Part shown: positions 8,485-18,018 of the stretch, in pieces | Numbering within the stretch: position 1 is the first letter of the stretch | Layout of the letters: each line of letters begins with the position of its first letter | Source of the DNA: Flavobacterium terrisoli | Lineage (GTDB): Bacteria; Bacteroidota; Bacteroidia; Flavobacteriales; Flavobacteriaceae | Assembly: GCF_030167905.1 (NCBI RefSeq) | Contig: NZ_JARGNA010000009.1 | Location: 1 to 64,000 of the forward strand | Reading direction: 5' to 3' | DNA: 64,000 bases | Made by a program: the position numbers and the translations under genes | The notes under the pieces: generated by a model | What the model saw: only the letters and a program-made list of their open reading frames with translations | The model's database searches: none | Told to the model about the DNA's origin: nothing

Positions 8485-9210
8485 ATGAAATCAATCGCAT
8501 TACGAGAAATAAAATCCTTTTTTGGTTCGCCCATCGGATATTTGGTGATTGCCATTTTTCTTTTGCTCAATGGACTGTTCCTTTGGGTTTTCGACGGAGA
8601 ATACAATATATTACAAAGCGGGTTTGCCGATTTGAGTCCGTTTTTCACTTTGGCACCATGGATATTGATTTTCCTGATTCCGGCGGTAACAATGCGCAGT
8701 TTTTCGGATGAGAAAAAACAAGGCACCATTGAACTTTTGCTGACCAAACCTTTATCCGTTTGGCAAATCGTAAGCGGTAAGTTCTTAGGCTCATTCCTAC
8801 TGATTGTAATTGCATTGATTCCAACATTAGTTTATGTTTATGTAATCTCAAGCCTTGGTTCACCCGAAGGCAATATTGATATGGGAAGCACATTGGGTTC
8901 TTATTTTGGCCTATTGTTTTTAGTCGCTTCCTACACCGCTATCGGCATCTTTACTTCTACCCTTTCCGAAAACCAAATCGTAGCTTTCCTAGTTTCCGTA
9001 TTTCTTTGTTTCTTATTCTATTACGGTTTTGATGGCGCTTCAGGATATGTAAAAGGTTTTGAAGATATTATCGCTAAAATCGGAATGGATTATCATTTCA
9101 AAAGCATGTCACGCGGCGTATTGGACACTCGTGATATCTTATATTTTGTGAGTGTGGCCTTTTTGTTTTTGTCGTTTACCGTGTATAAATTAAAATCCCT
9201 GAAATCGTAA
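8485..9210 (+). CDS. gldF: Gliding motility ABC transporter permease GldF
   Basis: An inner-membrane ABC-2 type permease of 241 residues with about six hydrophobic spans (including FGSPIGYLVIAIFLLLNGLF, APWILIFLIPAVTMRSF, FLLIVIALIPTLVYVYVI and a C-terminal span). The cytoplasmic motif SDEKKQGTIELLLTKPLSVW is typical of ABC-2 permeases. In Flavobacterium, GldF and GldG with the ATPase GldA form a transporter needed for gliding in some species. The start codon of gldG overlaps its stop (TAATG), so the two are coupled. gldA is not in this window. Confidence 0.93.
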   Translation: MKSIALREIKSFFGSPIGYLVIAIFLLLNGLFLWVFDGEYNILQSGFADLSPFFTLAPWILIFLIPAVTMRSFSDEKKQGTIELLLTKPLSVWQIVSGKFLGSFLLIVIALIPTLVYVYVISSLGSPEGNIDMGSTLGSYFGLLFLVASYTAIGIFTSTLSENQIVAFLVSVFLCFLFYYGFDGASGYVKGFEDIIAKIGMDYHFKSMSRGVLDTRDILYFVSVAFLFLSFTVYKLKSLKS

Positions 9211-10892
9211 TGAGTGCACCAAAAAATAACTTCAAAAAAATAGCCCTTACCATTGCTTTTGTAGTGATGCTGAACTTTGCCGGTCATTTTGCTTTCAAAC
9301 GATTTGACCTGACTGCCGACAAACGTTATACGCTTTCTGAAACTTCCTCAACCATTGTGAGCGAAGTCAAAGAACCCCTTTATATTGATGTGTTCCTGGA
9401 AGGAGAATTTCCGGGAGAATTCAAAAAACTGCAAACGGAAACCCAACAGTTATTGGAAGAATTCAAAGCCGAAAACCCTAATATCATCTTCCAGTTTGTC
9501 AATCCGTTGGAAGACGAAGAACAAAGAGACGCCACGCTGCAATCGTTTATCGAACGCGGTTTGACTCCGGTCAATGTAACTGTCAATGACAAAGGCCAGC
9601 AAACGCAGGAAGTGGTTTTCCCATGGGCTGTGGCGACTTGTGGCGACCGCTCGGTAAAAGTGCCATTGCTCAAAAATATGCTGGGCGCTTCCACTGCCGA
9701 GAAAGTCGTGAGTTCGGTGCAACATTTGGAATATGCTTTTGCCAATGCGATTAATACTGTGGCTAAAGCCAAACAAAAGAAAGTTGTAATTATGAACGGT
9801 AACGGCGAATTGGAAGATCGCTATATCGCTGATTTTATCCGTTCAGTAAAAGACAATTATTACATCGGCCCATTTACTTTGGATTCCGTTGCCAAAAGTC
9901 CGAATGAGACTTTGAAATACCTGAAAAAATACGATTTGGCAGTGATTGCGAAACCAACAGAAGCTTTTACCGATGCCGAAAAACAAGTGTTGGACCAGTT
10001 CATCATCAACGGCGGAAAAACCATTTGGCTGGTAGACCAGGTCAATATGGACATGGACAGTTTATACAACGAAACAGGTTCCTCTTTGGCGTTTCCAAGA
10101 GATTTAGGCTTGAACGATATGTTCTTCAAATATGGCGTTCGTTTGCGCCCTGATTTGATTTTTGATTTGCAAAACACACCTATTGCTTTGGCAACGGGCG
10201 AGCAAGGAAGCGCCACGCAATACACGCAATATCCTTGGTTTTATTCGCCAATGATTTATCCAACGCTAAACAATCCGATTGTGACCAATCTGGACGGAAT
10301 CAAATTTGAATTTGCCAGCCCAATTGAGCCATTAGGCAACGACATTAAGAAAACAGTTTTACTCCATTCTTCCCAATACTCCAAACTCATCGGAACTCCG
10401 GCACAAGTGAGCCTGAACATGGTTTCGCTTCGTCCTGAACCCAAAGAATTTGTGACCAAAGGTGATTTCCCTGTAGCGGTTTTATTGGAAGGCCAATTCC
10501 ATTCGATGTATGAAAACCGCGTATTGCCGTTTAAAGACAACACGTTCCAAAATACCGGAAAGAGTAATAAAATGATTGTTATTTCGGATGGTGATGTGAT
10601 TAAAAACCAATTGGACAAAAACGGCCAACCGCTCGAATTGGGTTATGACAAATGGACCAATAATCTGTATGCCAATAAAGAGTTTATGATGAATTGCGTT
10701 AATTATTTGTTGGATGACAACGGACTTATTAACATTCGCAGCAAGGAAGTCGATTTGCCAATTTTGGACAAACAAAAAGTATATGACAACTACACCTATT
10801 CGCAGGTCGTAACTGTAGCAGTTCCAATCGTTATCCTATTGTTATTTGGTGTAGTCTTTACCATTTTGCGCAAGCGCAAATACAGCAAGTAA
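9210..10892 (+). CDS. gldG: Gliding motility auxiliary protein GldG
   Basis: A 560-residue protein. A membrane anchor near residues 8-27 is followed by a large extracytoplasmic GldG/ABC-auxiliary region with the marker segment FDLTADKRYTLSETS. A C-terminal hydrophobic span (VVTVAVPIVILLLFGVVFTI) precedes the basic tail RKRKYSK. It partners with GldF; the substrate is not known. It overlaps gldF by one base. dnaN follows after a 62-nt gap. Confidence 0.93.
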   Translation: MSAPKNNFKKIALTIAFVVMLNFAGHFAFKRFDLTADKRYTLSETSSTIVSEVKEPLYIDVFLEGEFPGEFKKLQTETQQLLEEFKAENPNIIFQFVNPLEDEEQRDATLQSFIERGLTPVNVTVNDKGQQTQEVVFPWAVATCGDRSVKVPLLKNMLGASTAEKVVSSVQHLEYAFANAINTVAKAKQKKVVIMNGNGELEDRYIADFIRSVKDNYYIGPFTLDSVAKSPNETLKYLKKYDLAVIAKPTEAFTDAEKQVLDQFIINGGKTIWLVDQVNMDMDSLYNETGSSLAFPRDLGLNDMFFKYGVRLRPDLIFDLQNTPIALATGEQGSATQYTQYPWFYSPMIYPTLNNPIVTNLDGIKFEFASPIEPLGNDIKKTVLLHSSQYSKLIGTPAQVSLNMVSLRPEPKEFVTKGDFPVAVLLEGQFHSMYENRVLPFKDNTFQNTGKSNKMIVISDGDVIKNQLDKNGQPLELGYDKWTNNLYANKEFMMNCVNYLLDDNGLINIRSKEVDLPILDKQKVYDNYTYSQVVTVAVPIVILLLFGVVFTILRKRKYSK

Positions 10893-10954
10893 TGTTAATA
10901 AAAAACTTTTTGAAATCTGTTAGTTTAAGATATATTTGTAAAAAATAAAACGAA

Positions 10955-12073
10955 ATGAAGTTCATAGTATCGAGTTCATACTTATTAAAACAACTACAAG
11001 TTTTAGGTAGTGTTATCAACAGCAGCAATACCTTGCCTATTTTAGATAATTTCCTTTTTGAATTAGACAATAAAACCCTAACCGTTTCGGCTTCCGATTT
11101 AGAGACCACCATGTCGGCTACCTTGGAAATCGATTCTACCAGCAAAGGCAGCGTAGCTGTTCCTGCGAAATTGTTATTAGACATTCTGAAAACTTTCCCT
11201 GAACAACCGTTGACTTTCACCGTGGAGGAAAACAGCACCATTGAAATTAGTTCAAACTCAGGAAAATATGCGATTGCTTATGCTCCGGGTGAAGAATTTC
11301 CAAAATCGGTAAGCCTAGACAATCCTTCATCTACAGTAGTTCCTTCAGAAGTATTGGCCACTGCCATCAGCAAAACGATTTTTGCCGCCGGAAACGACGA
11401 TTTGCGTCCGGTAATGAGTGGTGTGTTTTTTCAATTCTCTCCGGAAGGTTTGATTTTTGTAGCTACCGATGCCCACAAATTAGTGAAATACGCACGTACC
11501 GATGTGAAAGCCTCTCAGGTAGCGGATTTCATTATGCCAAAGAAACCTTTGAACATTTTAAAAAGTATTTTAGGAACGTCAGAATCTGATGTGACTATTG
11601 AATATAATGACTCTAACGCGACTTTCTCTTTTGACAGTTACGTATTGACTTGTCGTTTGATTGATGGAAAATACCCGAACTATGAAGCGGTAATTCCAAA
11701 AGAAAATCCAAACAAATTGATGATTAACAGAGTTTTATTATTGAACTCTGTGCGTCGTGTTGCGATTTTCTCTAACAAAACCACACACCAAATCCGTTTG
11801 AAAATTGCCGGTGCCGAATTGAACATTTCAGCCGAAGATATCGATTACTCAAACAAAGCCGAAGAACGTTTGACTTGTGATTACCAAGGTGACGATATGC
11901 AGATTGGTTTCAACTCAAGATTCTTATCGGAGATGTTGACCAACTTACAATCGGACGAAATCATGTTGGAAATGTCCATGCCAAACCGCGCCGGAATCTT
12001 AACACCAATTGATGGTTTAGATGAAGGAGAAACCGTTACCATGCTGGTGATGCCGGTGATGTTAAACAACTAA
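10955..12073 (+). CDS. dnaN: DNA polymerase III beta subunit (sliding clamp)
   Basis: The ring-shaped clamp that tethers DNA polymerase III to DNA. At 372 residues it has the three-domain clamp layout. The N-terminal MKFIVSSSYLLKQLQVLGSV, the LPILDNFLFEL strand, RPVMSGVFFQF, FVATDAHKLVKY and the C-terminal TMLVMPVMLNN are all diagnostic. As in other Flavobacteriia, it is not next to dnaA here. A hairpin terminator follows the stop. Confidence 0.97.
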   Translation: MKFIVSSSYLLKQLQVLGSVINSSNTLPILDNFLFELDNKTLTVSASDLETTMSATLEIDSTSKGSVAVPAKLLLDILKTFPEQPLTFTVEENSTIEISSNSGKYAIAYAPGEEFPKSVSLDNPSSTVVPSEVLATAISKTIFAAGNDDLRPVMSGVFFQFSPEGLIFVATDAHKLVKYARTDVKASQVADFIMPKKPLNILKSILGTSESDVTIEYNDSNATFSFDSYVLTCRLIDGKYPNYEAVIPKENPNKLMINRVLLLNSVRRVAIFSNKTTHQIRLKIAGAELNISAEDIDYSNKAEERLTCDYQGDDMQIGFNSRFLSEMLTNLQSDEIMLEMSMPNRAGILTPIDGLDEGETVTMLVMPVMLNN

Positions 12074-12093
12074 TATAAACTAACCTTTATACC

Positions 12094-12135
12094 AAAAACC
12101 GTCTCGTTTTAAAAAACAGGCGGTTTTTTATTTTT
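12094..12135 (+). terminator. dnaN terminator
   Basis: AAAAACCG (12094-12101) pairs with CGGTTTTT (12121-12128), followed by an A/T-rich T tract. It lies 20 nt after dnaN. Confidence 0.7.
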
Positions 12136-12176
12136 TTATATATTTGTTTTAAACCAACCATTAAAACAATTATTTT

Positions 12177-12872
12177 ATGAAAAAAAATGTACTCGCAGGA
12201 TTAGTATGCCTTGCTTTAGGAATGTCGGCTACAGCCCAAAAACTGGATAAGTTTGGAGCCGATTTAGCAAAAAAATCAGTAATGGGAAAAGAAATCAGGG
12301 TTCCTTATACTGACATGACCAGTTATTTTGGATTTATCAAACCGGGATCAAAACCTGATGAAGTAAAAGGTGGTAAGAAAATGTATTACATCTATGTTTG
12401 GATTCCTGTAGCCGCTCCGGAAATTGGTATCCGAATGATTTCTCCCGTTCCGGACGGAAGTAAAGCAACAGATAAAGACTATGTTTCTGCCGATTATACT
12501 GCCAATGCTGCCGATACTAAAAGTTTCTTCGACACTTGGGTAACTTTTGAAAGAGCCGAAGGTATTTTCAAAATTGAAGATGTAGCTGCAAAAGCGAAAA
12601 CTGCCACATGGACAAAAATTGAATCCAATGATGATTCGGGAGAAATGCCAGCGCAACCTTCGGGAAGCAAATACAATTCGCTGATGAGAATTACAAGCGA
12701 TACTTCAAATCCGACAAAATCATTAGTGATGGGATTATACCGTATTGGATTCACAACTTACAAAACCGGTGAAGTTCAAGGAAGCTTCCTGGCACAAATG
12801 GGCGCTCCGATAAAATTACCGGGCGTTTCCGTAGCGGTTAAACCGGAAGACATTGTAGCCAATAAAAAATAA
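12177..12872 (+). CDS. LipL32-like secreted protein
   Basis: A 231-residue exported protein (signal ending SATAQ; no lipobox cysteine at the cleavage site, so probably not a lipoprotein). From memory it aligns along its whole length with LipL32, the major Leptospira surface protein. The shared stretches are TSYFGFIKPGSKPD, YYIYVWIPVAAPEIGIRMIS, FDTWVTFERAEGI, KYNSLMRI, GLYRIGFTTYKTGEVQGSF and LPGVSVAVKPEDI. The aspartate-rich calcium loop of LipL32 is reduced here to a short SNDDSGE. Role in this organism is unknown. It is flanked by dnaN and a stress-protein gene, in an ordinary core location. Confidence 0.8.
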   Translation: MKKNVLAGLVCLALGMSATAQKLDKFGADLAKKSVMGKEIRVPYTDMTSYFGFIKPGSKPDEVKGGKKMYYIYVWIPVAAPEIGIRMISPVPDGSKATDKDYVSADYTANAADTKSFFDTWVTFERAEGIFKIEDVAAKAKTATWTKIESNDDSGEMPAQPSGSKYNSLMRITSDTSNPTKSLVMGLYRIGFTTYKTGEVQGSFLAQMGAPIKLPGVSVAVKPEDIVANKK

Positions 12873-12888
12873 TTACATTAGACTGATA

Positions 12889-12921
12889 ATAAAAAAAGCC
12901 CTCAGTTGAGGGCTTTTTTTA
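12889..12921. terminator. Bidirectional hairpin terminator
   Basis: AAAAAAAGCCCTCA and TGAGGGCTTTTTTT form a strong stem around 12891-12920 between convergent genes. It touches the stop codon of the universal stress gene. Confidence 0.85.
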
Positions 12922-13749
12922 TTCGTGTAAAACCAACATCGGTGTTTTCAGGTGATAGGATAATTTTTGAGTCGTAGTCGTCGTAAATAATTCCGCAAAG
13001 AAGTTTCTTTTATAAGTCAGCAACGCCAACAAATCAATACTTTGGCTTACTAAGAAATCTTCAATCGTTGCTTTTACATCCTCATCAGGAATAATAAAAA
13101 ACTCAATTTCTTCGTCTTCAAAATGGGATTGCCAACGTTTGATTGTTTCTTCTGTAACATCTGATGACATCGTTTTGACATACAGGCATTTTACTTTGGC
13201 CCGGAATTTTTTAGCATAAGACAATACTTTATTCAATGCTTCTATGTCTTTTTCTCTGAAACGGGTTGTAAAGGCTATGGTTTCAATTTTATCAAATTGG
13301 GCTTCAGCCGGAACGCTCAGCACCGGAACTCCCACATGGGTAATCACGGAACCGGTATTGGTTCCCAAAAAAGTATCAAACCAACCTTCAGCACCATTGG
13401 TTCCCATAACAACCATATTTACACCTTCTTCCGCTACAACTTTTTTGATGTTATACAACAAATCGCCATCCATCAAAAGATGATTCAATACGATATGATC
13501 CAGATTTCTTTCTATTGCAATGGCCCTCAACTGAGGCAATTTTTCTTTGAAATGATCAAAATTGGAGAGTTCAATAGTGTCATAAATAGTAGCGTAATTA
13601 TAAGGTAAAGCCTGAGTGTCAACAACCGGCAAATCAAAAGTATGTAACAAGACCAATTCGGCCTTTAACAGCTTTGCCATTTCCAAGGCATAAACAAATG
13701 CATTATCTGAAGTCTCGGAAAAATCTAATGGAACCAGTATCTTTTTCAT
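12919..13749 (-). CDS. Tandem universal stress protein (UspA family)
   Basis: A 276-residue cytoplasmic protein with two Usp domains. The first runs from KKILVPLDFSETSDNAFVYAL to VVMGTNGAEGWFDTFLGTNTGSV, with an ATP-binding G-2x-G-9x-G(S/T)-like loop; this is followed by PVLSVPA. The second domain is more divergent (IETIAFTTRFREKDIEALNK to YHLKTPMLVLHE). Double-domain Usp proteins are common in Bacteroidota and are induced by growth arrest or stress in other bacteria. It is convergent with the LipL32-like gene. Confidence 0.9.
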   Translation of the reverse strand: MKKILVPLDFSETSDNAFVYALEMAKLLKAELVLLHTFDLPVVDTQALPYNYATIYDTIELSNFDHFKEKLPQLRAIAIERNLDHIVLNHLLMDGDLLYNIKKVVAEEGVNMVVMGTNGAEGWFDTFLGTNTGSVITHVGVPVLSVPAEAQFDKIETIAFTTRFREKDIEALNKVLSYAKKFRAKVKCLYVKTMSSDVTEETIKRWQSHFEDEEIEFFIIPDEDVKATIEDFLVSQSIDLLALLTYKRNFFAELFTTTTTQKLSYHLKTPMLVLHE

Positions 13750-13881
13750 GATGATACATTTTAATATTTTATCAAATTTACAACTATAAATTTTGAATTA
13801 AAATGATAATGGTCAGATTATGAAATATTTAACCAAAGTTTTAAAAAAAATAATACTTGCTAAGTTTTCTTAACTTTGCCA

Positions 13882-13905
13882 CCCGAGACCTTTAGGTCGA
13901 ATTGT
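13882..13905 (+). repeat. REP-like imperfect palindrome (copy 3)
   Basis: CCCGAGACCTTTAGGTCGAA then TTGT, with a GACC-TTTA-GGTC-like hairpin, just upstream of mnmE. It shares the outer bases CCCGAG and CGAATTGT with the elements at 2970-2995 and 8369-8392. Confidence 0.5.
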
Positions 13906-13928
13906 ACAAAGTAAAAAAAAAAATTAAA

Positions 13929-15326
13929 ATGATTTCACAGGAAACGATTGTTGCTTTAGCTTCGCCTTCGGGTGCCGGTGCCATAGCTGTAATCCGAATT
14001 TCAGGCGCAGCAGCCATTACCATAGCCGAACAGGTATTCCAATCCGTTTCCGGGAAAGCCATCAGCAAGCAAAAAACACATACCATTCATCTCGGGCATA
14101 TCGTTGATGAAGGCAAGGTTTATGACCAGGTATTGCTTTCTATCTTTAAAAATCCAAATTCCTATACCGGTGAAGACGTGATTGAGATTTCCTGTCACGG
14201 CTCGACTTATATCCAACAACAGATTATTCAATTATTGCTGCGCAAAGGCTGCAGAATGGCCCAAGCCGGAGAATTTACCTTACGCGCGTTTTTGAATGGC
14301 AAACTCGATTTATCACAGGCCGAAGCGGTTGCCGATTTGATTTCGTCTGATAACGAAGCCAGCCACCAAATTGCGATGCAGCAAATGCGTGGCGGTTTTA
14401 GCAATGAAATAGCCAAACTGCGTGAGGAACTGTTGAATTTTGCTTCGCTCATCGAACTCGAATTGGACTTTGCGGAAGAAGATGTGGAATTTGCAGACCG
14501 TACGCAATTCAGGGAATTGTTGAGCCGAATTGAGTTTGTCTTAAAACGATTAATCGATTCTTTTGCCGTGGGCAATGTCATTAAAAACGGTATTCCTGTG
14601 GCGATTGTGGGCGAACCCAATGTGGGAAAATCAACTTTGTTGAATGCCTTATTAAACGAAGAACGCGCCATTGTTTCAGATATAGCCGGAACAACACGTG
14701 ATACGATTGAAGACGAATTGGTCATCAACGGGATTGGCTTCCGGTTTATTGATACCGCCGGAATCCGCGAAACCAAAGATGTGGTGGAAAGCATAGGTAT
14801 CAAAAAAACCTTTGAGAAAATCGAACAGGCACAAGTGGTAATTTATCTTATCGACAGTTCACAATTGACGCTCGACAATGAAAACATCAAAGCGATTCAA
14901 ATCGAATTGGAGAAAATAAAAAATCAGTTTCCTTTGAAAGCGCTTATCGTTATTGGTAACAAAGCCGATAAACTTTCCGCGGCACAAACTTCAAATCTTA
15001 AAACCCAAATCCCGAATATCCTTTTGCTTTCTGCCAAAGAAAAAGAAGGCATTGACGATTTGAAAAACCAATTGTTGTCATTCGTCAATACCGGTGCGCT
15101 GCGCAATAACGAAACCATTGTGACCAACACGCGTCATTATGATTCGCTGTTAAAAGCCTTGGAGGAAATCCAAAAAGTACAGTTCGGATTACAGTCCGGT
15201 CTGTCTTCCGATTTGATGGCCATTGATATTAAACAGGCGTTGTATTACTTTGGTGAAATTACCGGTGAAGTGACCAATGATGAGCTTTTAGGAAATATCT
15301 TTGCCAACTTCTGTATTGGGAAATAA
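13929..15326 (+). CDS. mnmE: tRNA modification GTPase MnmE (TrmE)
   Basis: With MnmG, this GTPase makes the cmnm5 modification at wobble uridine. The N-terminal folate-binding domain (TIVALASPSGAGAIAVIRISG) is followed by a helical domain with an inserted G domain: G1 GEPNVGKS near residue 220, G3 DTAGIRETKD, and G4 GNKAD. The C-terminus ENIF-type helix ends in FCIGK, the catalytic CxGK motif. The start at 13929 (MISQETIV) is preferred; an upstream ATG at 13902 would add nine lysine-rich residues. The 2H phosphoesterase gene follows by 3 nt. Confidence 0.96.
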   Translation: MISQETIVALASPSGAGAIAVIRISGAAAITIAEQVFQSVSGKAISKQKTHTIHLGHIVDEGKVYDQVLLSIFKNPNSYTGEDVIEISCHGSTYIQQQIIQLLLRKGCRMAQAGEFTLRAFLNGKLDLSQAEAVADLISSDNEASHQIAMQQMRGGFSNEIAKLREELLNFASLIELELDFAEEDVEFADRTQFRELLSRIEFVLKRLIDSFAVGNVIKNGIPVAIVGEPNVGKSTLLNALLNEERAIVSDIAGTTRDTIEDELVINGIGFRFIDTAGIRETKDVVESIGIKKTFEKIEQAQVVIYLIDSSQLTLDNENIKAIQIELEKIKNQFPLKALIVIGNKADKLSAAQTSNLKTQIPNILLLSAKEKEGIDDLKNQLLSFVNTGALRNNETIVTNTRHYDSLLKALEEIQKVQFGLQSGLSSDLMAIDIKQALYYFGEITGEVTNDELLGNIFANFCIGK

Positions 15327-15329
15327 ATC

Positions 15330-15875
15330 ATGCCAAAGTATTCTGTAGCCATCGTTCCATCTGAAGAAATAGTGGTATTGGTTGCTCATATCAAACAGGA
15401 ACTTTCGGAGAAAATCGGTTGGTTCAACAGTAAAAATTCACAGGCTCACATTACGATTCTGGAATTTGAAGCCAACGAAAAAGACATAGAAAAAATCACC
15501 AATCCCATCAAAACATTATGTGATACGCTAAAGCCGATAGAAGTAAGCTTTAACCATTATGATGCTTTTCCCAATGGCGCCTTCTTTATTGCGCCAACGG
15601 ACAAATCCAGAATCGAATTGAAATCGATCATGAAACAGGTAGAAAGCGTAACCAAACACGTGAAAAACGCCTACAGAAGCCATGAGCCACATATCTCTAT
15701 CGGTCGGAGACTGGATGAAGCCAAGTTAAAAACAGCCATCGAAACATTTACCGATATCAATTTCTCTTTCGAATGCGATGCAATTGCCCTCAGGGTTTTT
15801 AATGAAAACCGAAAGCAATTTGCTGTAATTGAAAAATTCCCTTTTAACGACAATCCGAATGAATCCTACGAATAG
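15330..15875 (+). CDS. 2H phosphoesterase (2',5' RNA ligase-like)
   Basis: A 181-residue member of the 2H family. The two HxT/S motifs HITIL (near residue 45) and HISIG (near residue 112) lie on opposite strands of the fold. Relatives hydrolyse cyclic phosphates or ligate RNA ends. It starts 3 nt after mnmE, so it is likely co-transcribed and may act in RNA metabolism; that link is only inferred. Confidence 0.82.
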   Translation: MPKYSVAIVPSEEIVVLVAHIKQELSEKIGWFNSKNSQAHITILEFEANEKDIEKITNPIKTLCDTLKPIEVSFNHYDAFPNGAFFIAPTDKSRIELKSIMKQVESVTKHVKNAYRSHEPHISIGRRLDEAKLKTAIETFTDINFSFECDAIALRVFNENRKQFAVIEKFPFNDNPNESYE

Positions 15876-16002
15876 GAAAAGTTATTCTGACAACCTTATA
15901 ATTATTTAAAATAGTAGGCTTATATTTGCAAATTAATAGTGCAAAATGCGAATTTTGGTGCTTTTACAGAACGCAACTCACACACATTCAAACGAATTCT
16001 TC

Positions 16003-17970
16003 ATGAATTTCAATAGAAATTTGATAAAAATATCACGCTGGTTTTTGACCAGGCCAAACCTCACAGGCTTTCTGGTCTTTCTAATCCTGATTACCATCCT
16101 GAGTTTTGTAGTAAAACTGAGGTATGAAGTGATCAAAGAGAATGAGCATCGGGAAATGTCGAATATCATCAACGTTGTCAGGCAAAATTTTGAACAGGTT
16201 CTCAAAAACAGTTATACTACGACGCTGACTTTGGCTATGTCCATCAATGACAAAGGCGAACCTGAAAATTTCGAGAAAATCTCGGCACAATTACTCGACA
16301 AAAACACTTCGATAGACGCCGTTCAATTGGTTCCTAATGGTGTCATCAAATATGTTTATCCTTATGAGGAAAATAAGGCCGCACTCAATTTTGACATCCT
16401 GCATACGCCGGGCATAAAGGAAGAAGCGGAGAAATCGATTCAATCCAAATTAATCTATTTCGCCGGTCCGTTAAAGCTCAGACAAGGCGGCATTGGCGTA
16501 GTCGGAAGATTGCCGGTTTTTAAGGACAATAAGTTCTGGGGATTTTCAGCGGTTATCATTCGCATCGAAACTTTGATCAAAGCAAGCGGAATTAAGAGCA
16601 TTGATGACTCGAAATACTACTTCCAGTTCTCAAAAATCAATCCGACGACCCAAAAGGAAGAATTTTTTCTTCCGGGTGAAACAGACCTAACAAACAAACA
16701 TTTCCAGACGGTTACCATTATTGATGGCGATTGGAAACTGTATTTGGTTTCAAGGGACAAAAGCGATGTTTTCAAGCAGCTTTATACTTCAATGACCTTA
16801 GGCTTTTTATTGTGCCTGATTTCGGTGCTATGGGTTGTTTCAATAATGAAAAAACCGGCGAAACTGCAACTCCTAATTGATAAGCAAACCCAAAAAATTG
16901 TCAAACGCGAAACGGAATTCAGAGCCATTTTTAATCAGGCACCTGTTGGAATCGCCAAATTAGACACCAATACCGGTCATTTAATTACCGTCAATAAAGA
17001 ATATGCGCGAATCGTTGGCTATACCGAAGAAGAACTTTTGAGTATGAATTTCCAATCGATAACACATCCCGATGATTTGCCTGCCGATTTGGAGAATTTG
17101 GAGAAACTTCAAAAAGGATTGTCGTCAGAGTTTTGGCTGGAGAAAAGATACATCCATAAATCGGGACACATTGTTTGGGTCAATCTGATTGTGGCTATCT
17201 TGGGAAAGATGGGCGATAAAATTGAAAACCACATCGCCATTGTGGAAGACATCACCGATAAAAAAAGAGCCGAAGAAGAATTGAAGCAATCCTTCGAATT
17301 GGTTTCAGAACAGAATAAAAGGTTATTGAATTTTTCATTCATTGTGTCACACAACCTCAGATCACACACCAGCAATATCGAATTGATTTCAACACTGCTC
17401 GAAACGGTAAAGACAAAAGAAGAACAAGACGAAATGGTTGATTTGCTGAAACAGGTTTCCAAATCACTCGATGAAACCTTGAGGAATCTGAATGAAGTGG
17501 TGAATATCCGAACCAATATCAACCTGACCATTGAGCAACTGAATCTCAGCCATTACATAGAAAAAATCAGGACACTCTTGAACCGACAAATCATCAATAA
17601 AGACGCAGTGATTGAAAATTTGGTTCCCGACCATATTGAGATTAATTACAATGCAGCTTATCTCGAAAGCATCATTTATAATTTTATGTCCAATGCCGTT
17701 CGTTACAGTCATCCCGACCGAAAACCAATCGTAACGATTTCCTATGATGAGCAGAGAAAAGCGATGATTATCTCAGACAACGGTATCGGCATTGACCTGA
17801 AAAGATATGGTGATAATTTATTCGGCATGTACAAAACGTTCAATAATAACCCGGATGCCAAAGGAATTGGATTGTTTATCACCAAAAATCAAATCGATGC
17901 GATGGGCGGCAAAATTGAAACCGAAAGTACGCTCAACGAAGGCACAACCTTTACCATTTACTTCAAATAA
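16003..17970 (+). CDS. CHASE-PAS sensor histidine kinase
   Basis: A membrane sensor kinase of about 655 residues. TM1 (near residues 16-36) and TM2 (near residues 259-279) bracket a CHASE-type ligand-binding region. A PAS domain (EFRAIFNQAPVGIAKLD to HIAIVEDITDKKR) precedes the phospho-acceptor helix FSFIVSHNLRSHTSNIEL. The ATPase domain follows, with the N box NFMSNAVRYSH, G1 DNGIGID and GIGLFITKN. No response regulator gene is adjacent. The ATG at 16003 is preferred to 15946, which would add a non-homologous N-terminus. Confidence 0.88.
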   Translation: MNFNRNLIKISRWFLTRPNLTGFLVFLILITILSFVVKLRYEVIKENEHREMSNIINVVRQNFEQVLKNSYTTTLTLAMSINDKGEPENFEKISAQLLDKNTSIDAVQLVPNGVIKYVYPYEENKAALNFDILHTPGIKEEAEKSIQSKLIYFAGPLKLRQGGIGVVGRLPVFKDNKFWGFSAVIIRIETLIKASGIKSIDDSKYYFQFSKINPTTQKEEFFLPGETDLTNKHFQTVTIIDGDWKLYLVSRDKSDVFKQLYTSMTLGFLLCLISVLWVVSIMKKPAKLQLLIDKQTQKIVKRETEFRAIFNQAPVGIAKLDTNTGHLITVNKEYARIVGYTEEELLSMNFQSITHPDDLPADLENLEKLQKGLSSEFWLEKRYIHKSGHIVWVNLIVAILGKMGDKIENHIAIVEDITDKKRAEEELKQSFELVSEQNKRLLNFSFIVSHNLRSHTSNIELISTLLETVKTKEEQDEMVDLLKQVSKSLDETLRNLNEVVNIRTNINLTIEQLNLSHYIEKIRTLLNRQIINKDAVIENLVPDHIEINYNAAYLESIIYNFMSNAVRYSHPDRKPIVTISYDEQRKAMIISDNGIGIDLKRYGDNLFGMYKTFNNNPDAKGIGLFITKNQIDAMGGKIETESTLNEGTTFTIYFK

Positions 17971-17971
17971 A

Positions 17972-18000
17972 AAAGCCAATCAATGACTTGACTGGCTTAC
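17972..18000. terminator. Hairpin between convergent genes
   Basis: AAAAAAGCCAATC pairs with GACTGGCTT (one mismatch) between the kinase and endonuclease genes, with A/T tracts at both ends. Confidence 0.55.
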
Positions 18001-18018
18001 TTTATATGTTGTTTTTAA

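Noticed and set aside
9380-10775. Minus-strand frames inside gldG
   Set aside because: Antisense shadows of a well-supported coding region.
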